Shown: one piece after another, positions 1-11,444 of the stretch | Position numbering within the stretch: position 1 is the first letter of the stretch | Layout: each line of letters starts with the position of its first letter | DNA from: Cyrtodaria siliqua | Lineage: Eukaryota > Mollusca > Bivalvia > Adapedonta > Hiatellidae | DNA: 64,000 nucleotides | Assembly: GCA_037043455.1 (NCBI GenBank) | Contig: JAWPHD010006753.1 | Span: forward strand, 1 to 64,000 | Direction: 5' to 3' | The notes under the pieces: generated by a model | Database searches by the model: none | The model's input: the letters and a program-made list of their open reading frames with translations, nothing else | What the model was told of the DNA's origin: nothing | Program-made: the position numbers and the translations under genes

Positions 1-1
1 G

Positions 2-460
2 ATAACAGACAGTCTTTCTACAGTTTCAAAACACACCCAGCCCTTACATTATAAATTGATTTCAAATGGCATTAAGACCAGTGTTTTGTATAAAGGTCAA
101 CAGCACATGCCATGGAAAGTTTCAGGGGGCATAGGCTCTTTCTTAAAGCAATTACCAACAGGAAAGCCAAGACGTTTGAAAGCAAACTTTGAACAAATAG
201 AAAAGGACAAACTATTCAAGCAAGTGCATGCAGCCAATCATATGTTTACACGACAAGAAAATGTGGAATAGTGGCTGAAGTATTTAAACAATTTAGAAGA
301 CACGCACAAAGACCAACCGCTATTCAAATGGATTACTTTGCTACCAAAACAGCCCAGGATGGCATGGCCTGTTATACAACAATGTGCAACAGTAGATGCC
401 GTGTTAGCGGATTCTCCAGAACTGAGAACGCTGTTGAATAAAGAAACATTATTTCCAGAG
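2..460 (+). CDS. Partial exon of an unrecognised gene, broken by an in-frame stop
   Basis: The frame is open from the left edge of the window to a TAG at 269-271. It resumes in the same frame and runs to a GAG|GTAAAA candidate splice donor at 460/461, giving 153 codons in phase 0. The peptide is mixed, soluble-looking and rich in Lys, Gln and Leu, with no family motif I recognise. The next exon candidate starts at 1162 and is also in phase 0, which supports one gene. The TAG suggests a pseudogene, a sequencing error, or an unseen donor upstream of it. The true start lies outside the window. Confidence 0.38.
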
Positions 461-1161
461 GTAAAATAATTATTTAGACAACTCTTAATATTGCTTGGTT
501 TAAATAGACAGATGTCCTTTAGTTTCGACCTTTTAACATTTTTTACACAATAAAACAATTGAAACATGTTGGAAAGTGCCTTTGTTTGCAAGTCTAGTCA
601 AAATAAGGTTTACAGGCTTTCATGTTTCTTTTTTTTTGTAATTGGCAGTATTTGAGAAAGCATATGGACTAAATATTTATGCAATATTAAAAGTCACAGG
701 AGGCAATCATTAATAATTGTGGATGTCTGGTCAAATATTTTGAATCAAAACAGTCGTGCACTTAAACTTCTACGGAGCAGTCCACAATTTGACATCGGTA
801 TTTTATAACTGCATTTCGGGAATGGCTCAATTAAAGGAAATTCTTCAGCAAAAATACACAAAACTAAAATAGCATTGTCACTGACTGGTTTTCCAAAATT
901 ACAGTTGTGCAATCTTATGCATATTGAACGAGGTGAACTAAGAGAAATTTAAATACACATAGGGAAACAGATAGATAGGTAATATTTTTGAGGTAAAACA
1001 ACACTTCTAAACTGTATTCGCCAGAGTTTAGGTTAAACACATTTTCAGTTTCCCTTATTGTTAATGAAAATGTTCAGAGTGTTTGTTATATAAATCTAAA
1101 TATTGATCTAAAATGACTTTAAGGTTTTGTTATTATACATTTATGTTTAATTTTTTTTTAG
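461..1161. other. Probable intron, AT-rich, no gene seen
   Basis: The stretch is bounded by a GT donor at 461 and a T-run followed by AG at 1160-1161. Apart from stops in all frames I see nothing in it. Assignment as an intron depends on the two flanking exon candidates. Confidence 0.35.
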
Positions 1162-1734
1162 GTCATTTGTCAAAAGCGTAAAACACTTAAACAGAGCAGA
1201 TCTAACAGGAACATCCTCCCACAATCCAGATCAAGACCTACCGGCAACATCCTCCCACAATCCAGGTCAAGACCTACCGGCAACATCCTCCCTCAATCCA
1301 GGTCAAGACCTACCGGCAACATCGTTCCACAAACCAGATCAAGACCTACCGGCAACATCCAACCACAATCCAGATCAAGACCTACCGGCAACATCGTTCC
1401 ACAATCCAGATCAAGACCTACCGGCAACATCCAACCACAATCCAGATCAAGACCTACCGGCAACATCCTCCCACAATCCAGATCAAGACGTACCGGCAAC
1501 ATGCAACCACAATCCAGATCAAGACCTACCGGCAACATCCTCCCACAATCCAGATCAAGACCTACCGGCAACATCCAACCACAATCCAGATCAAGACCTT
1601 ACGGCAACGTCCTCCCACAATCCAAATCAAAACCTACCGGCAACATCTTCCCACAATCCAGATTAAGACCTACCGGCAACACCCCCTCACCCTCCAACAA
1701 TCCAGATCAAGACCTACCGGCAACACACGGACAG
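1162..1734 (+). CDS. Exon coding a 12-residue tandem repeat protein segment
   Basis: A T9-AG acceptor precedes 1162, and a near-consensus donor CAG|GTATGT follows 1734. Between them 573 bases (191 codons) are open without a stop, and both exon ends are in phase 0, matching the upstream donor at 460. After a basic start (VICQKRKTLKQ) the exon is built of a 12-residue unit of the form (N)I-x-P-Q-S-R-S-R-P-T-G. In the last unit an indel slips the reading into the neighbouring frame of the same repeat (motif NPDQDLPATHGQ). The composition predicts a disordered, basic, Pro/Ser/Arg-rich region. The function is unknown. A second plus-strand frame is also nearly open, so the splice signals and phase are what favour this one. 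Confidence 0.5.
1210..1677 (+). repeat. 36-bp coding VNTR, 13 full units
   Basis: Units of exactly 36 bp start at 1210 and repeat without gaps, for example with CCGG at 1241, 1277 and 1313. A degenerate final unit follows to 1734. Variation is concentrated at one codon pair per unit (CTC/GTT/CAA) and in a few single bases. Because 36 is a multiple of three, copy-number change keeps the frame. Confidence 0.9.
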
Positions 1735-1892
1735 GTATGTTATACCTCAGAATGATATAAAAACGTTGGAATCTGAATTTATTGGACCTATTGATTATGT
1801 TTTCACTTATAAATATATAAATTATTACGAAAATTACCGTTTCACAACAAAACTACATGCCAATATAAATGTATAGCATAACGGTACAGGAC

Positions 1893-2390
1893 CGCATAGA
1901 AAATAACTTTTTTAGCGCTACTGATCAGAGATCAGCAGAGCTTATGCCGTGGTGAGGTGTCCGTCGTCCGTCCGTCTGTCCGTCCGTAAACTTTTTATGT
2001 AGCGACTACTCCTCTGAAACTACTGAATGCATTTTCATGAAACTTTACAGAAATGTTGCCAATGAAGTCTAGTTGATCCTATCAAAAATTTATGTTGATT
2101 TTTTTCTAAAATGATCAGCATGACATGATGTTGGTCCTTGTCGAAAATCGTTTTGATTCGACGTTAAACATGGCTGTCAGCGGCCATCTTTGTTTACATA
2201 GAGTTATTTAGTAAAAAATTGTAGCGACTACTCCTCTGAAACTATTTAACGGATTTCCATGAAAATTCACAGGAATGTTGCTCTTGATGTCTATATGATC
2301 CTAGCAACATTTCAGGTTGGTCAGAAATTCAAGATGGCCACAACAGCTAAAAATAGATTTTCAAAAAACAAGTTTGTAGCAAGTACTTCT
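1893..2390 (+). repeat. S-repeat (dispersed composite repeat), left part of copy 1
   Basis: It begins with an AGC-GCT/GATCAGAGATCAGCAGAG lead and a CGTCCGTCCGTC run. Two alternating half-units follow, both starting GTAGCGACTACT. The a-half contains AAGATGGCCGCCAC and ends in TAAAAATAGATTT; the b-half contains ATGATCAGCATGACATG and ends in TTTACATAGAGTTATA. An a+b pair is about 320 bp. The repeat is interrupted at about 2391 by an MI LINE and resumes at 4240. Confidence 0.85.
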
Positions 2391-4239
2391 TGAATGAATG
2401 AATGAATGAATGGTGTTTTACGGCACGTCGACACATAAATAGGTCATATTGTGCGCAAAATTTATGAAAAATGAAGTATTAATTAAAACTTAATGCAATA
2501 TATAAAGATAAAACTATTAAAAAATAAGGAATGATAAGGTGTAATATAAACAATGTATGTAAATCAACAAATGCCCGTCAACGGGTATATAAACAAGTAA
2601 ATATATATAAGAACACATTACAATAATTTATATAGTCTGATCTCTTTTAGGAAATCTAAAACAAGACTAAAATCTACAGTATCAAATAACTCTTTCATAG
2701 CATTAACATTGTAGTACCTTTGACGCATATGATCAAAGTCTACACATTCCAATAAGATGTGTTTGACCGTTAACGGTGCAAAGCAGGGTATACATTCTGG
2801 TAATTGCTCACCTTGTAATAAATATGAATGAGTATAACGTGTATGCCCTATCCTGCACCGGGCTAGGATAACTTCCTCTCGACGAATGGGTCTAGTAGAA
2901 GAACGCCATTCTCCGAGTAACGGTTTAATTGAATGGAGTTTATTGTTAACTGACAAATCCCAAGCGGTTTGCCAAGAGTTACGAATATATGTGTTAATAC
3001 AACTTTTAAAATCAGTATAAGGTAATTTGGTATTATATATATGTAAATCTAATGCTGCCTTAGCAGCACTATCAGCTCTATCATTACCACGTATTCCTGC
3101 ATGGCCTGGAAGCCAGCAGAAAATAATAACATTATCAATTATAAGAGAATTGTACTTTTCTAAAAGTTGAAGCACAACTGGGTTATTATGTTTCATATTA
3201 CCCAGTGCTTGAAGAGACGAAAGGGAATCAGAAAATATACCAAAATGGTCATCATCAGATTCCTGAATATAATTTAAGGCAAGTTCAATTGCCTTAAGTT
3301 CAGCTGAAAAGATAGAGGCCTTGTCAGGCAGGCGGCTCTTTATGCTGTGTTTGTAAACAGCTGCTGCAGCTACCTTATCTCCATCTTTAGAGCCATCTTT
3401 GTAGATATGTTGAACGTCACTGTATTTCGATATAATTTCATTAAATTTGCTTTGAAAGACAGTAGGGTCTGTACTAGATTTGTTATTATTACAAAGATCA
3501 AAAATAATTGTTGGAGTTTCCAAAGTCCACGGTGGAATTTGTGGTACTTTGTACTTGGCAATCAAACTTAGGTCGATTTCAGTGTCTCTTAATTTTGGTT
3601 TAATACGAAGACCAAATGGTCGAATGGCCTTCGGTTTTCGATCAAAAAGAGGTTCACAACTAGGATTAAAAACATTATCGAAAGTTGGGTTTGAAGGGTT
3701 AGAATTTAATTTAATAGCATATTGAAGAGCTAATTTGTCTCGTCTATAAGACAGTGATGGTTCATTGGCTTCAACATATAGACTTTCGGCTGGTGATGTA
3801 CGAAAGGCACCTAAGGCGAGTCGTAATCCTTGATTATGTATAGGGTCGAGCATCTGCAAGTACGACTTGCGAGTCGATCCATATACTATTGCGCCGTAGT
3901 CCAGCTTGGATCTGATAAGAGATCTGTAAAGTCGCAAGAGGACTTTTCGATCTGCTCCCCAATTAGTGTTTGCAACAACTGTAAATAAGTTAAGAGCTTT
4001 AAGGCATTTGGCCTTCAAGTATTTAAGGTGTGGTATAAACGTTAATTTACGGTCGAAAATAAGACCAAGGAATTTTGTCTCATCCACTACTGGTATTGGT
4101 GACCCATCCAGTGTTAGATGAGGGTCTTCATGATGTTTACGAAGTTGACAAAAGTGCATACAATTAGTTTTAGATTTAGAAAATTTAAAACCATTTCATC
4201 AGACCAGGTCTGAAGTTTATTGAGACATTGTTGTAATTG
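2391..4239 (-). mobile_element. MI LINE copy L1, 5'-truncated
   Basis: The 3' end is at 2391, where (TGAA)n is followed by the family's 3' end (complement of CGTGCCGTAAAACACC). It runs leftward through the 3' UTR and the last part of ORF2, and stops at about 4239 inside the RT/RNase H linker. The flanks are the two broken halves of one S-repeat b-unit (CTTGAA on the left, GTTGAA on the right), so the target duplication is about 5 bp (TTGAA) and weakly defined. It was inserted after the S-repeat. Confidence 0.85.
2618..4159 (-). pseudogene. MI ORF2 C-terminal fragment (RT end plus RNase H), reading frame intact
   Basis: 513 codons are open without a stop, corresponding to the ORF2 C-terminal half of the full-length copy at 50.6-56.6 kb. 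The end of the RT (FLGLIFDRKLTF) comes first, then a linker, then an RNase H domain from about residue 255. The RNase H acidic residues are visible in DGSK, SAELKAIELAL, FSDSLSS and GNDRADSAAKAAL; the usual TDGS is KDGS here. The EN domain and the RT catalytic core, including YVDD, are missing through 5' truncation, so it cannot retrotranspose itself. Confidence 0.85.
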
Positions 4240-5125
4240 TTGAAAACTATAAGTGAAATTGTTATGGGACTTTTTCTAAAATGATCAGTCTGGAATGATG
4301 TTGATCCTTGTCGAAAAATATTTTGATGTGACGTTAAACATGGCCGCCAGTGGCCATCTTGGTTTACATAGAGTTATATAATGAAAACTTGTATCGACTA
4401 CTCCTGAAACTACTTGACGAATTTTCATGAAACTTCACAGGAATGTTGCTCTGGATGTCAAATTGATCCTAGCAAAATTTCAGGTAGGCCGGAAATTCAA
4501 GATGGCCACCACGGCTAAAAATAAATGTTCAAGTTTGTAGCGACTACTTCTTGAAAACTATGTGATATTAATATGCGTCTTTTCCTAAAATGATCAGTAT
4601 GACATGATGTTGATCCTTGTCGAAAATTATTTTGATTCGACGTTAAACATGGTTGCCAGCGGCCATCTTTGTTTACATAGAGTTATATAATGAAAACTTG
4701 TAGCGACTACTCCTCTGAAACTACTTGACGGATTTTCATGAAACTTCACTCGAATGTTGCTCTTGATGTATAATTGATCCTAGCAACACTTCAGGTCGGC
4801 CGGAAATTCAAGATGGCCACCATGGCTAAAAAAAAAATTAAAAAAAAACAAGTTTGTAGCGACTACTTCTTGAAAACTATAAATGATATTGATATGGGAC
4901 TTTTTCTAAAATAATCAGCATGACATGATGTTGGTCCTTGTCGAAAATCGTTTTGATTTGACGTTAAACATGGCTGCTGGCAGTCATCTTTGTTTATATA
5001 GAGTTATATAATCAAAACTTGTAGCGACTACTCCTCCGAAACTACTTGACGGATGTTCATGAAACTTCACAGGAATGCTGATCTAGCGATCAAAAACCTA
5101 TCAGTAGAGCTTCAAGGTCATTGAC
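4240..5125 (+). repeat. S-repeat, right part of copy 1
   Basis: It continues the a/b half-unit alternation after the LINE insertion, through about two and a half more a+b pairs. It ends with the family's tail TCAGTAGAGCTTCAAGGTCA near 5090-5110. The same tail closes the copies near 31.6 and 58.7 kb. Confidence 0.8.
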
Positions 5126-5480
5126 ATTTTGTTTGTTGGTGGATCCTTTATTGTGCTTTGTGTAAAGCACACTAACACGTAAAGCTATATTAATCAACAC
5201 CATGCACGCGTAACATAGGTTATACAATCACATCAATTAAATTTGTTCTGGAACTTGCGAAACAAATCAATTTAGTGCATCTCATAGTGTACCGTACCTA
5301 CTTAATGTATATATTTTTAATTATGAATTCAATTGATAAAAATCTATTAAATGCTATTTGCTTCGATTTGTTTTGTGAACAGCATGTGGTTGTGTTTGGC
5401 CATAAAAAAGAACTTCATTTCTGTTATATAGTTTGAAACCATTTATCATAATATAATCATACTTTCATCAACTTTTATAG
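5126..5480. other. No gene seen
   Basis: AT-rich sequence with stops in every frame. It would be the end of the long intron if the exons at 5481 and 5676 are real. Confidence 0.3.
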
Positions 5481-5973
5481 ATATACTGTCCACAGTGGCA
5501 GGATTTGAGGTCAGTATGTGGTCACAATTACCAGACATGAAAAACTTTACCTGCGTGGTTACTTGTTTACCAAATGTCAATCAATAATCGCTTACTTGTG
5601 ATAATTGTTCTAGTTTTATTTTAAACAAAGTGTGTACAATTGTACATTATTATGTATTATATTGTATATTTACAGGACGAAAATGGCTGACACCAGAGAG
5701 AAGAAGAAGGTTAAAACGTGTTGTAATTACAACATACAAAATAAATACTTGGGTTTTACTAGATCGGGAAAACAAGAGACATATTTGGTTTTTAATTATT
5801 TGGAACCTTATTTCAAATGTGTTGATTGGACTGTGCTCTCTCTACATGTTAATATTGGAACTATTGATCCTTACCGACACATTCAAGACAATTATGGAAT
5901 CTTTATATTATATGCATGTTTGCTGGATCAATTTACTAAGCTATCATGTTTCTGCAGGACCAGCGACTGTTAA
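5481..5973 (+). CDS. Two candidate 3' exons of the left-edge gene
   Basis: A 29-nt micro-exon (5481-5509) sits between ACTTTTATAG and GTCAGT. It leaves a split codon that joins a second block beginning after TTTACAG at 5676. In that frame the second block stays open to TAA at 5971-5973, about 99 codons, starting R-TKMADTREKKKVK and then rich in aromatic and Cys residues. Joined to the 1162-1734 exon the phases agree (0, then 2). A different frame of the second block is also open. Nothing resembles a known domain, so this is a splice-signal prediction only. Confidence 0.25.
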
Positions 5974-6412
5974 TATTAACACATTGTACCTATGTTTACA
6001 TTTACTAAAGGTTAATTGATGCATTTAAAAGTAGTTGACCTGATGGTGTTTATAGATTACAGGTATACATAACTGGTTCTACCCAAGAATAAGTGAGTGG
6101 ATTGAGTCCATCACAAATTGTCTTTACATACATAGCCTAAAATGAGCTGGAAATGACAATAAAACCAAACAAATCTCGTGTAATGAATGAATGAATGGTG
6201 TTTTACGGCACGTCGACACATAAATAGGTCATATTGTGCGCAAAACTGATAAAAGATGTAGAAATGAAGGATTAATTAAAAATTAATGTAAATATATCAG
6301 GTAAAACTATTAAAAAATAAGGGATGATATGGTAGTAATATAAACTATATATGTAAATCAACAAATGCCCGAAAAGGGGTATACAAAAAAATTAAATATA
6401 TACAAGAACATA

Positions 6413-9349
6413 TTATACTGATTCATAAAGTCTGATTTCCTTAAGAAAATCTAAAACTAGACTAAAATCTATAGTATTAAATAACTCGGTCATAGTATTA
6501 ACATGTAGTACCTTTGACGCATAGGATCAAAGTCTACACATTCCAGCAATATGTGTTTGACCGTTAACGGTGCAAAGCAGGGTATACATTCTGGTAATTG
6601 CTCACCTTGTAATAAATATGAATGAGTATAACGTGTATTCCCTATAGGACAACTTCCTCTCGACGAATGGGTCTACTAGAAGAACGCCATTCTCCGAGTA
6701 ACGGTTTAATTGAATGGAGTTTATTGTTAACTGACAAATCTCAAGCGGCTTGCCAAGAGTTACAAATATATGTGTTAATACAACTTTTAAAATCAGTATA
6801 AGGTAATTTGGTGTCAGATATATGTAAACCTAATGCTGCTTTAGCAGCACTATCAGCTCTATCATTACCACGTATTCCTACATGGCTTGGAAGCCAGCAG
6901 AAAATAATAATATTATCAATTACAAGAGAATTGTACTTTTCTAAAAGTTGAAGCACAACTGGGTTATCATGTTTCATATTACCCAGTGCTTGAAGAGATG
7001 AAAGGGAATCAGAAAAAATTACAAAATGGTCATGATCAGATTCCTGAATATAATTTAAGGCAAGTTCAATTTAAGGCAAGTTCAATTGCCTTAAGTTCAG
7101 CTGAACAGATAGAGGCCTTGTCAGGCAGGCGGCTCTTTATGCTGTGTTTGTGAACAACAGCTGCTGCAGCTACCTTATCTCCATCTTTAGAACCATCTGT
7201 GTATATATGTTGAAAGTTACTGTATTTCGATTTAATTTCATTAAATTGACTTTGAAAAACAGTAGGGTCTGTACTGGATTTGTTACTATTACAAAGGTCG
7301 AAAATAATTGTTGGTGTTTCCAAAGTCCACGGTAGACTTTGTGGTACTTTAGGTCGATTTCAGTGTCTCTTAATTTTGGTTTAATACCAAATGGTCGGAT
7401 GGCCTTCGGTTTTCGATCAAAAAGAGGTTCACAACTAGGATTAAAGACATTATCGAAAGTTTGGTTTGAAGGGTTAGATTTTAATTTAATGGCATATTGA
7501 AGGGCTAACTTGTCCCGTCTATGAGACAGTGATGGTTCATTAGCTTCAACATATAGACTTTCGGCTGGTGATGTACGAAAGGCACCTAAGGCGAGTCGTA
7601 ATCCTTGATTATGTATAGGGTCGAGCATCTGCAAGTATGACTTGCGAGTCGATCCATATACTATTGAGCCGTAGTCCAGCTTGGATCTGATAAGTGATCT
7701 ATAAAGTTGTAAAAGGACTTTACAATCTGCTCCCCAGTTAGTGTTTGCAACAACTTTAAGTAAATTAAAAGCTTTAAGGCATTTGGCCTTCAAATATTTA
7801 AGGTGTGGTATAAACGTTAATTTACGGTCGAAAATAACACCAAGGAATTTTGGCTCATCTACTACTGGTATTGGTGACCCATACAGTGTTAAATAAGGGT
7901 CTTCATGATGTTTACGTAATTGACAAAAGTGCATACAATTAGTTTTAGATTAAGGACATTTAAAACCATTTTCGTCCGACCAGGTCTGAAGTTTATTCAG
8001 ACATTGTTGGAGTTTTCTCTCAATAGTGTTCATGTCTTTTGAACGATAACGTATAACAAAGTCGTCAACATATAGAGAGCAATCCACACCTGGATTGATG
8101 CATTTAACTATACTGTTAATTTTTATACTAAAAAGGGTGACAGAGAGTATGCTGCCCTGTGGCACACCCATTTCCTGCTCATGCATGTCAGAGAGGGTTG
8201 AACCCATTAGGACACGAAACTGTCTGTCCTCTAAGAAATTCTCTATAAAAATTGCTAATCGACCTCTAGGACCAAGGTCATGAAGATCGTTCATGATACC
8301 GTACTTCCATGCAGTATCATAAGCTTTCTCCAAGTCAAAAAATACAGCGACTAGATGTCCTTTCTTTACGAAAGCTTCCCTAATAAATGATTCAAATCGA
8401 ATGAGATTGTCTCTTGTGCCTCGTTGGCGCCGGAATCCACTTTGATACTTTCTGTGTTTTGTGGTTTACTGTCCTCCTTGAATGCTACTTTCCCTGTCCG
8501 ATCTTTTTATATTTCTTTTGTTATCAGCTTGTTGGATTCCAGGTACCAAACGAGTCTCTCATTAATTATTCGTTCCATGGTTTTACATATACAACTCGTT
8601 AAAGCAATAGGGCGATAATTTATTGGGTCCGTATGATCCTTTCCAGGTTTGGGGACTGGAATAACGATTGCTTCCCGCCAAGAATCGGGGAAGTTTCCTG
8701 ACACTTAAACCTTATTAAATATATCAAGAAGTGTAGAAAGACAGGTTTCAGGTAAATGTTTTAATAATTGATAATGGATATCATCAGGGCCAGCTGATGT
8801 ATAATGAGCCTTTTTAAGGGATTCTCGAAGTTCTTTGAGAGTGAACAGTTGATTGTATTTCTCCAAAGTTTTAGACTTGAAATTCAGCTTCTTCTGTTCT
8901 TTTAGTTTATTATTTTTTAGAAAATCTTGTTGACAATTTTCAGAAGAAGAGTTTTTAGAAAAAGTTTCTGCCAAAGTATTAGTAATATCTTTGACAGAAG
9001 TAATATCCTCATTATCAGTTTTAAGATGATTTACACAACTAGAATTACCTTTACCGTTTATTTTCCGGACCATGTCCCACGTCTTCTTAAGAGATGAGCG
9101 AGAGTTCAGCCTAGAGACATAAGATCTCCAGGATTTCCTCTTGCTATCTTTAATAGTACGACGGGCTTTCGCACGAAAAACTCTAAAAGTATCTAAATTA
9201 TTTTGAGTTAGCCGCAAGTTAAAAGCATTCAATAATGTTTCTTGAAGACAAAAGGCAATAGGGTTATTCTCATTTAAAATTAAGCTGATTTCATTATAAT
9301 TTGATTTCAAACCTCGACAATTCCATTGAATGATATTAGTTTTACCCAT
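6413..9349 (-). pseudogene. MI ORF2 remnant with in-frame endonuclease deletion
   Basis: It starts with ATG at 9349, overlapping the ORF1 stop as TAATG, and reads MGKTNIIQWNCRGLK. The reading then jumps at about 9230 from the early endonuclease motif (CLQETLL) straight to the linker before the RT (NLRLTQNNLDTFRVF), in frame, losing the rest of the EN domain. RT motifs follow (VPQGSIL, YVDDFVI), then the RNase H region, broken by stops, frameshifts, a 74-bp insertion and a repeated stretch near 7066-7090. The family ORF2 is about 1231 codons; this one is shorter and dead. Confidence 0.85.
8446..8519 (+). mobile_element. Family X 3'-end fragment inside MI L2
   Basis: The 74 bp match the last part of the family X 3' UTR (TGTCCTCCTTGAATGCTACT through CCGATCTTTTTATATTTC). 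It interrupts the MI RT sequence between TTTGATAC and GTTATCAGC. It is a short, severely 5'-truncated insertion. Confidence 0.7.
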
Positions 9350-10890
9350 TATTGAGCGCTAAGGCGGTTTTTAATTTTATTTTTATTTTTGGCCTTAGAT
9401 TTAGGAGAGGTCTTAGGAGACTCGAGCAGCGACATCTCCACTGATGCATCCTCCTCCCCTGAAGAAGTCAGCTGAAGTTGCACCTCAACTAACCTTTCCT
9501 GACAGCATGGAAGTGGCAGTGCAGCTGCCTGCTCTGAAATGTCCATGAGCTATTCGAATTTGTTATGCAGCTCAATGGGGCCGTTAGACACCTTTGGCTG
9601 CTCCATGTGCTCCCTAGTTGAAGAAGCACTAGGCTTTCCAACTTCCTTAGCAGGAGCAGCACTAGGCTTTCCAACATCCTTAGTTGGAGCAGCACTAGGC
9701 TTTCCAACTTCCTTAGCCGGAGCAGCACTAGGCCTTCCAACCGAGGATGTATTAGGCTTCACGACTGGAAAACTTCTAGACTTCACAGTCTTAGAAGAAC
9801 CCTCTTTCCAATTCTGAGAAATTGACATGCTCTTGACATTGCCAGAGCCTGCCGGTTTTGTGTTTGATTTAAATGTAAACGTTTGATTAGGTGAAAAGTT
9901 TGTTTTGGTTTGTTAAGTTGTATTTGTTGACTTTTATTTGGATTTGATACTGAGGAAGTATTCTTTGTATTTTGAATTTCTGACTGTGGTTCGTATTGCG
10001 TACTTGCATCCTTGCATTCTGTGTGTGTTGCTGTTGTTTTGAGAATAGAAGCGTAAGAGGTCGGACTTGAAACTTTATATTTTTCTTCAATTAATTTTCT
10101 TGCTTCTGGAAAGGGAATGTTTTGTGTATACTTAACTGTTATGATTTCTTTTTCTTTTTTACATTTTTCACATAATTTTGAATCTGCGTGATGTCCCAGA
10201 CCGCAGTTGGTACATTTGAGGTCGTTAGGACAATCTGATTCGTTCTGTTTGAATGCAGAGTCGCCACATTTACCACAACGTTCTTCTTTAGTACACCTGG
10301 AGTTGTGATGCCCAAAGGCTCGGCAGTTGTAGCAACGTAACGGGTTTGGAATGTAGGCGTCAGCATGCAATTGCAGATATGCCACCTTTTTTGTTTTTGG
10401 TAAGACGGGTGTTGCAAATGTGAGTATGATAGTATTTGTACTAATAATTTTGTCATTCTTCTTGATGGTTATTCGGCGAGCTGAAGTTACCAAGTGTGGA
10501 GCAAGCACGCGAATAATTTCGTCTTCAGGTACTCCGGAGAGATCCGGGCACCTGATGACGCCTTTGGAGATATTCATAGAGGTGTGAGCGTAACATTTGA
10601 CTTTTGTGTTTAAAATTTGTATAATTGTAAGTAAATTATCGGAGTGAGATTTTTTGTTTGTTTCAATAAGAAATGTTTTGTTTTTAATTTTTTTTAATTT
10701 GTTTTACATGTCCAGCAATGGAATGGACAGTCTTCTCGATCACGAAAGGTGACATATCTGTAATAGGTTTTTCCCCGTTTACGGATTCGATAATGAGAAA
10801 ACGAGGAAAAGATTGATTCATTCTTCAGTATCAGATTCATGTTCTGTTTTTTTACCGTTTATTAATAGTTTGTGCGTTTTGTGATGCCAT
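9349..10890 (-). pseudogene. MI ORF1 remnant (gag-like, zinc knuckles), subfamily B
   Basis: It begins ATGGCATCACAAAACGC at 10890, equivalent to the ORF1 start at 51226. The central part (9783-10577) holds CYNCRAFGHHNSRC (CX2CX4HX4C), followed by two further Cys-rich knuckles. Then come IPFPEARKLIEEKY and a Pro/Ala/Lys-rich tail with 11-residue GKPSAAPxKEV repeats near 9630-9740. Frameshifts near 10.6-10.9, 9.8 and 9.55 kb break it. In gag-like LINE ORF1 proteins such knuckles bind the element RNA (family knowledge). The sequence is clearly a different subfamily from the ORF1 at 51.2 kb. Confidence 0.82.
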
Positions 10891-10966
10891 GATGTGGCGT
10901 TAAGAATTCACCTTCCACGCTTCTCACCCACCTCGGAGTCCAACAAGGGGACATTTGCTGTGGATA

Positions 10967-11444
10967 AAATCTCGTGTAAAGTCTCACCAAACAAACTGTC
11001 TGTAGCTTTTTAGTGGTACAAACTTTTAACTGTTAAGCTTTTTAAATGAAGTTTTGTGCTATGCATTAAATATATTATGTATGAACCTGAAAATTAAGGA
11101 ACTGATGTTTGTGAGGTTCTGCAGCTGAGTTTTAGTTTTATTTTGAAATCAAACTTGTTACATAACTTTACATTTTTGTCCATAAACAATTATAGTGTTA
11201 ACTCCTACTTTTGTAAAAAGGCAGTTTGTAATTTGTTGAGAGATCAATAGGGTCAAGTTCATTGATTAGATACCATTTACAGAAGTAGAAGTCTATCTCT
11301 AAACTTAGTAATCATTCATTGTTATATTAAAAATATGTATGCAATAGTCGCGCTATATTGTTATGCTGAAGAATTCATGCATATGTCCCCATACACATCT
11401 AATAACCTGTAATTATTCAAAAAATAAATCATTTTTAAAGTTAG
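10967..11444. other. AT-rich flank, no gene seen
   Basis: It starts with the right copy of the L2 target duplication (10967-10979). The rest is AT-rich with no open frame or repeat I can name. Confidence 0.4.

Larger units (their letters stand above)
6184..10966 (-). mobile_element. MI LINE copy L2, nearly complete, with 13-bp target duplication
   Basis: The (ATTC)n 3' end is at 6184. The 5' end at 10966 lies in the 5' UTR, reading TATCCACAGCAAATGTCCCC on the minus strand. The identical 13-mer AAATCTCGTGTAA flanks both ends (6171-6183 and 10967-10979), so both boundaries are firm. Compared with the full-length copy it lacks about 0.6 kb of 5' UTR, most of the endonuclease domain, and some short stretches. 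It carries a 74-bp family X piece at 8446-8519. Confidence 0.92.

Noticed and set aside
1293..1574. Minus-strand ORF of a 12-residue repeat (MLPVGLDLDCGR)
   Set aside because: It is the complement of the VNTR; any frame of a 36-bp repeat without stops stays open.
1210..1734. CRISPR-like array (regular 36-bp repeat)
   Set aside because: No spacers: the units are contiguous and coding, in a eukaryotic context with splice signals.
6184..10966. APOBEC-style G-to-A editing in other MI copies
   Set aside because: Differences among the other copies are mixed and sparse; I saw no strand-biased cluster outside 23266-24139.
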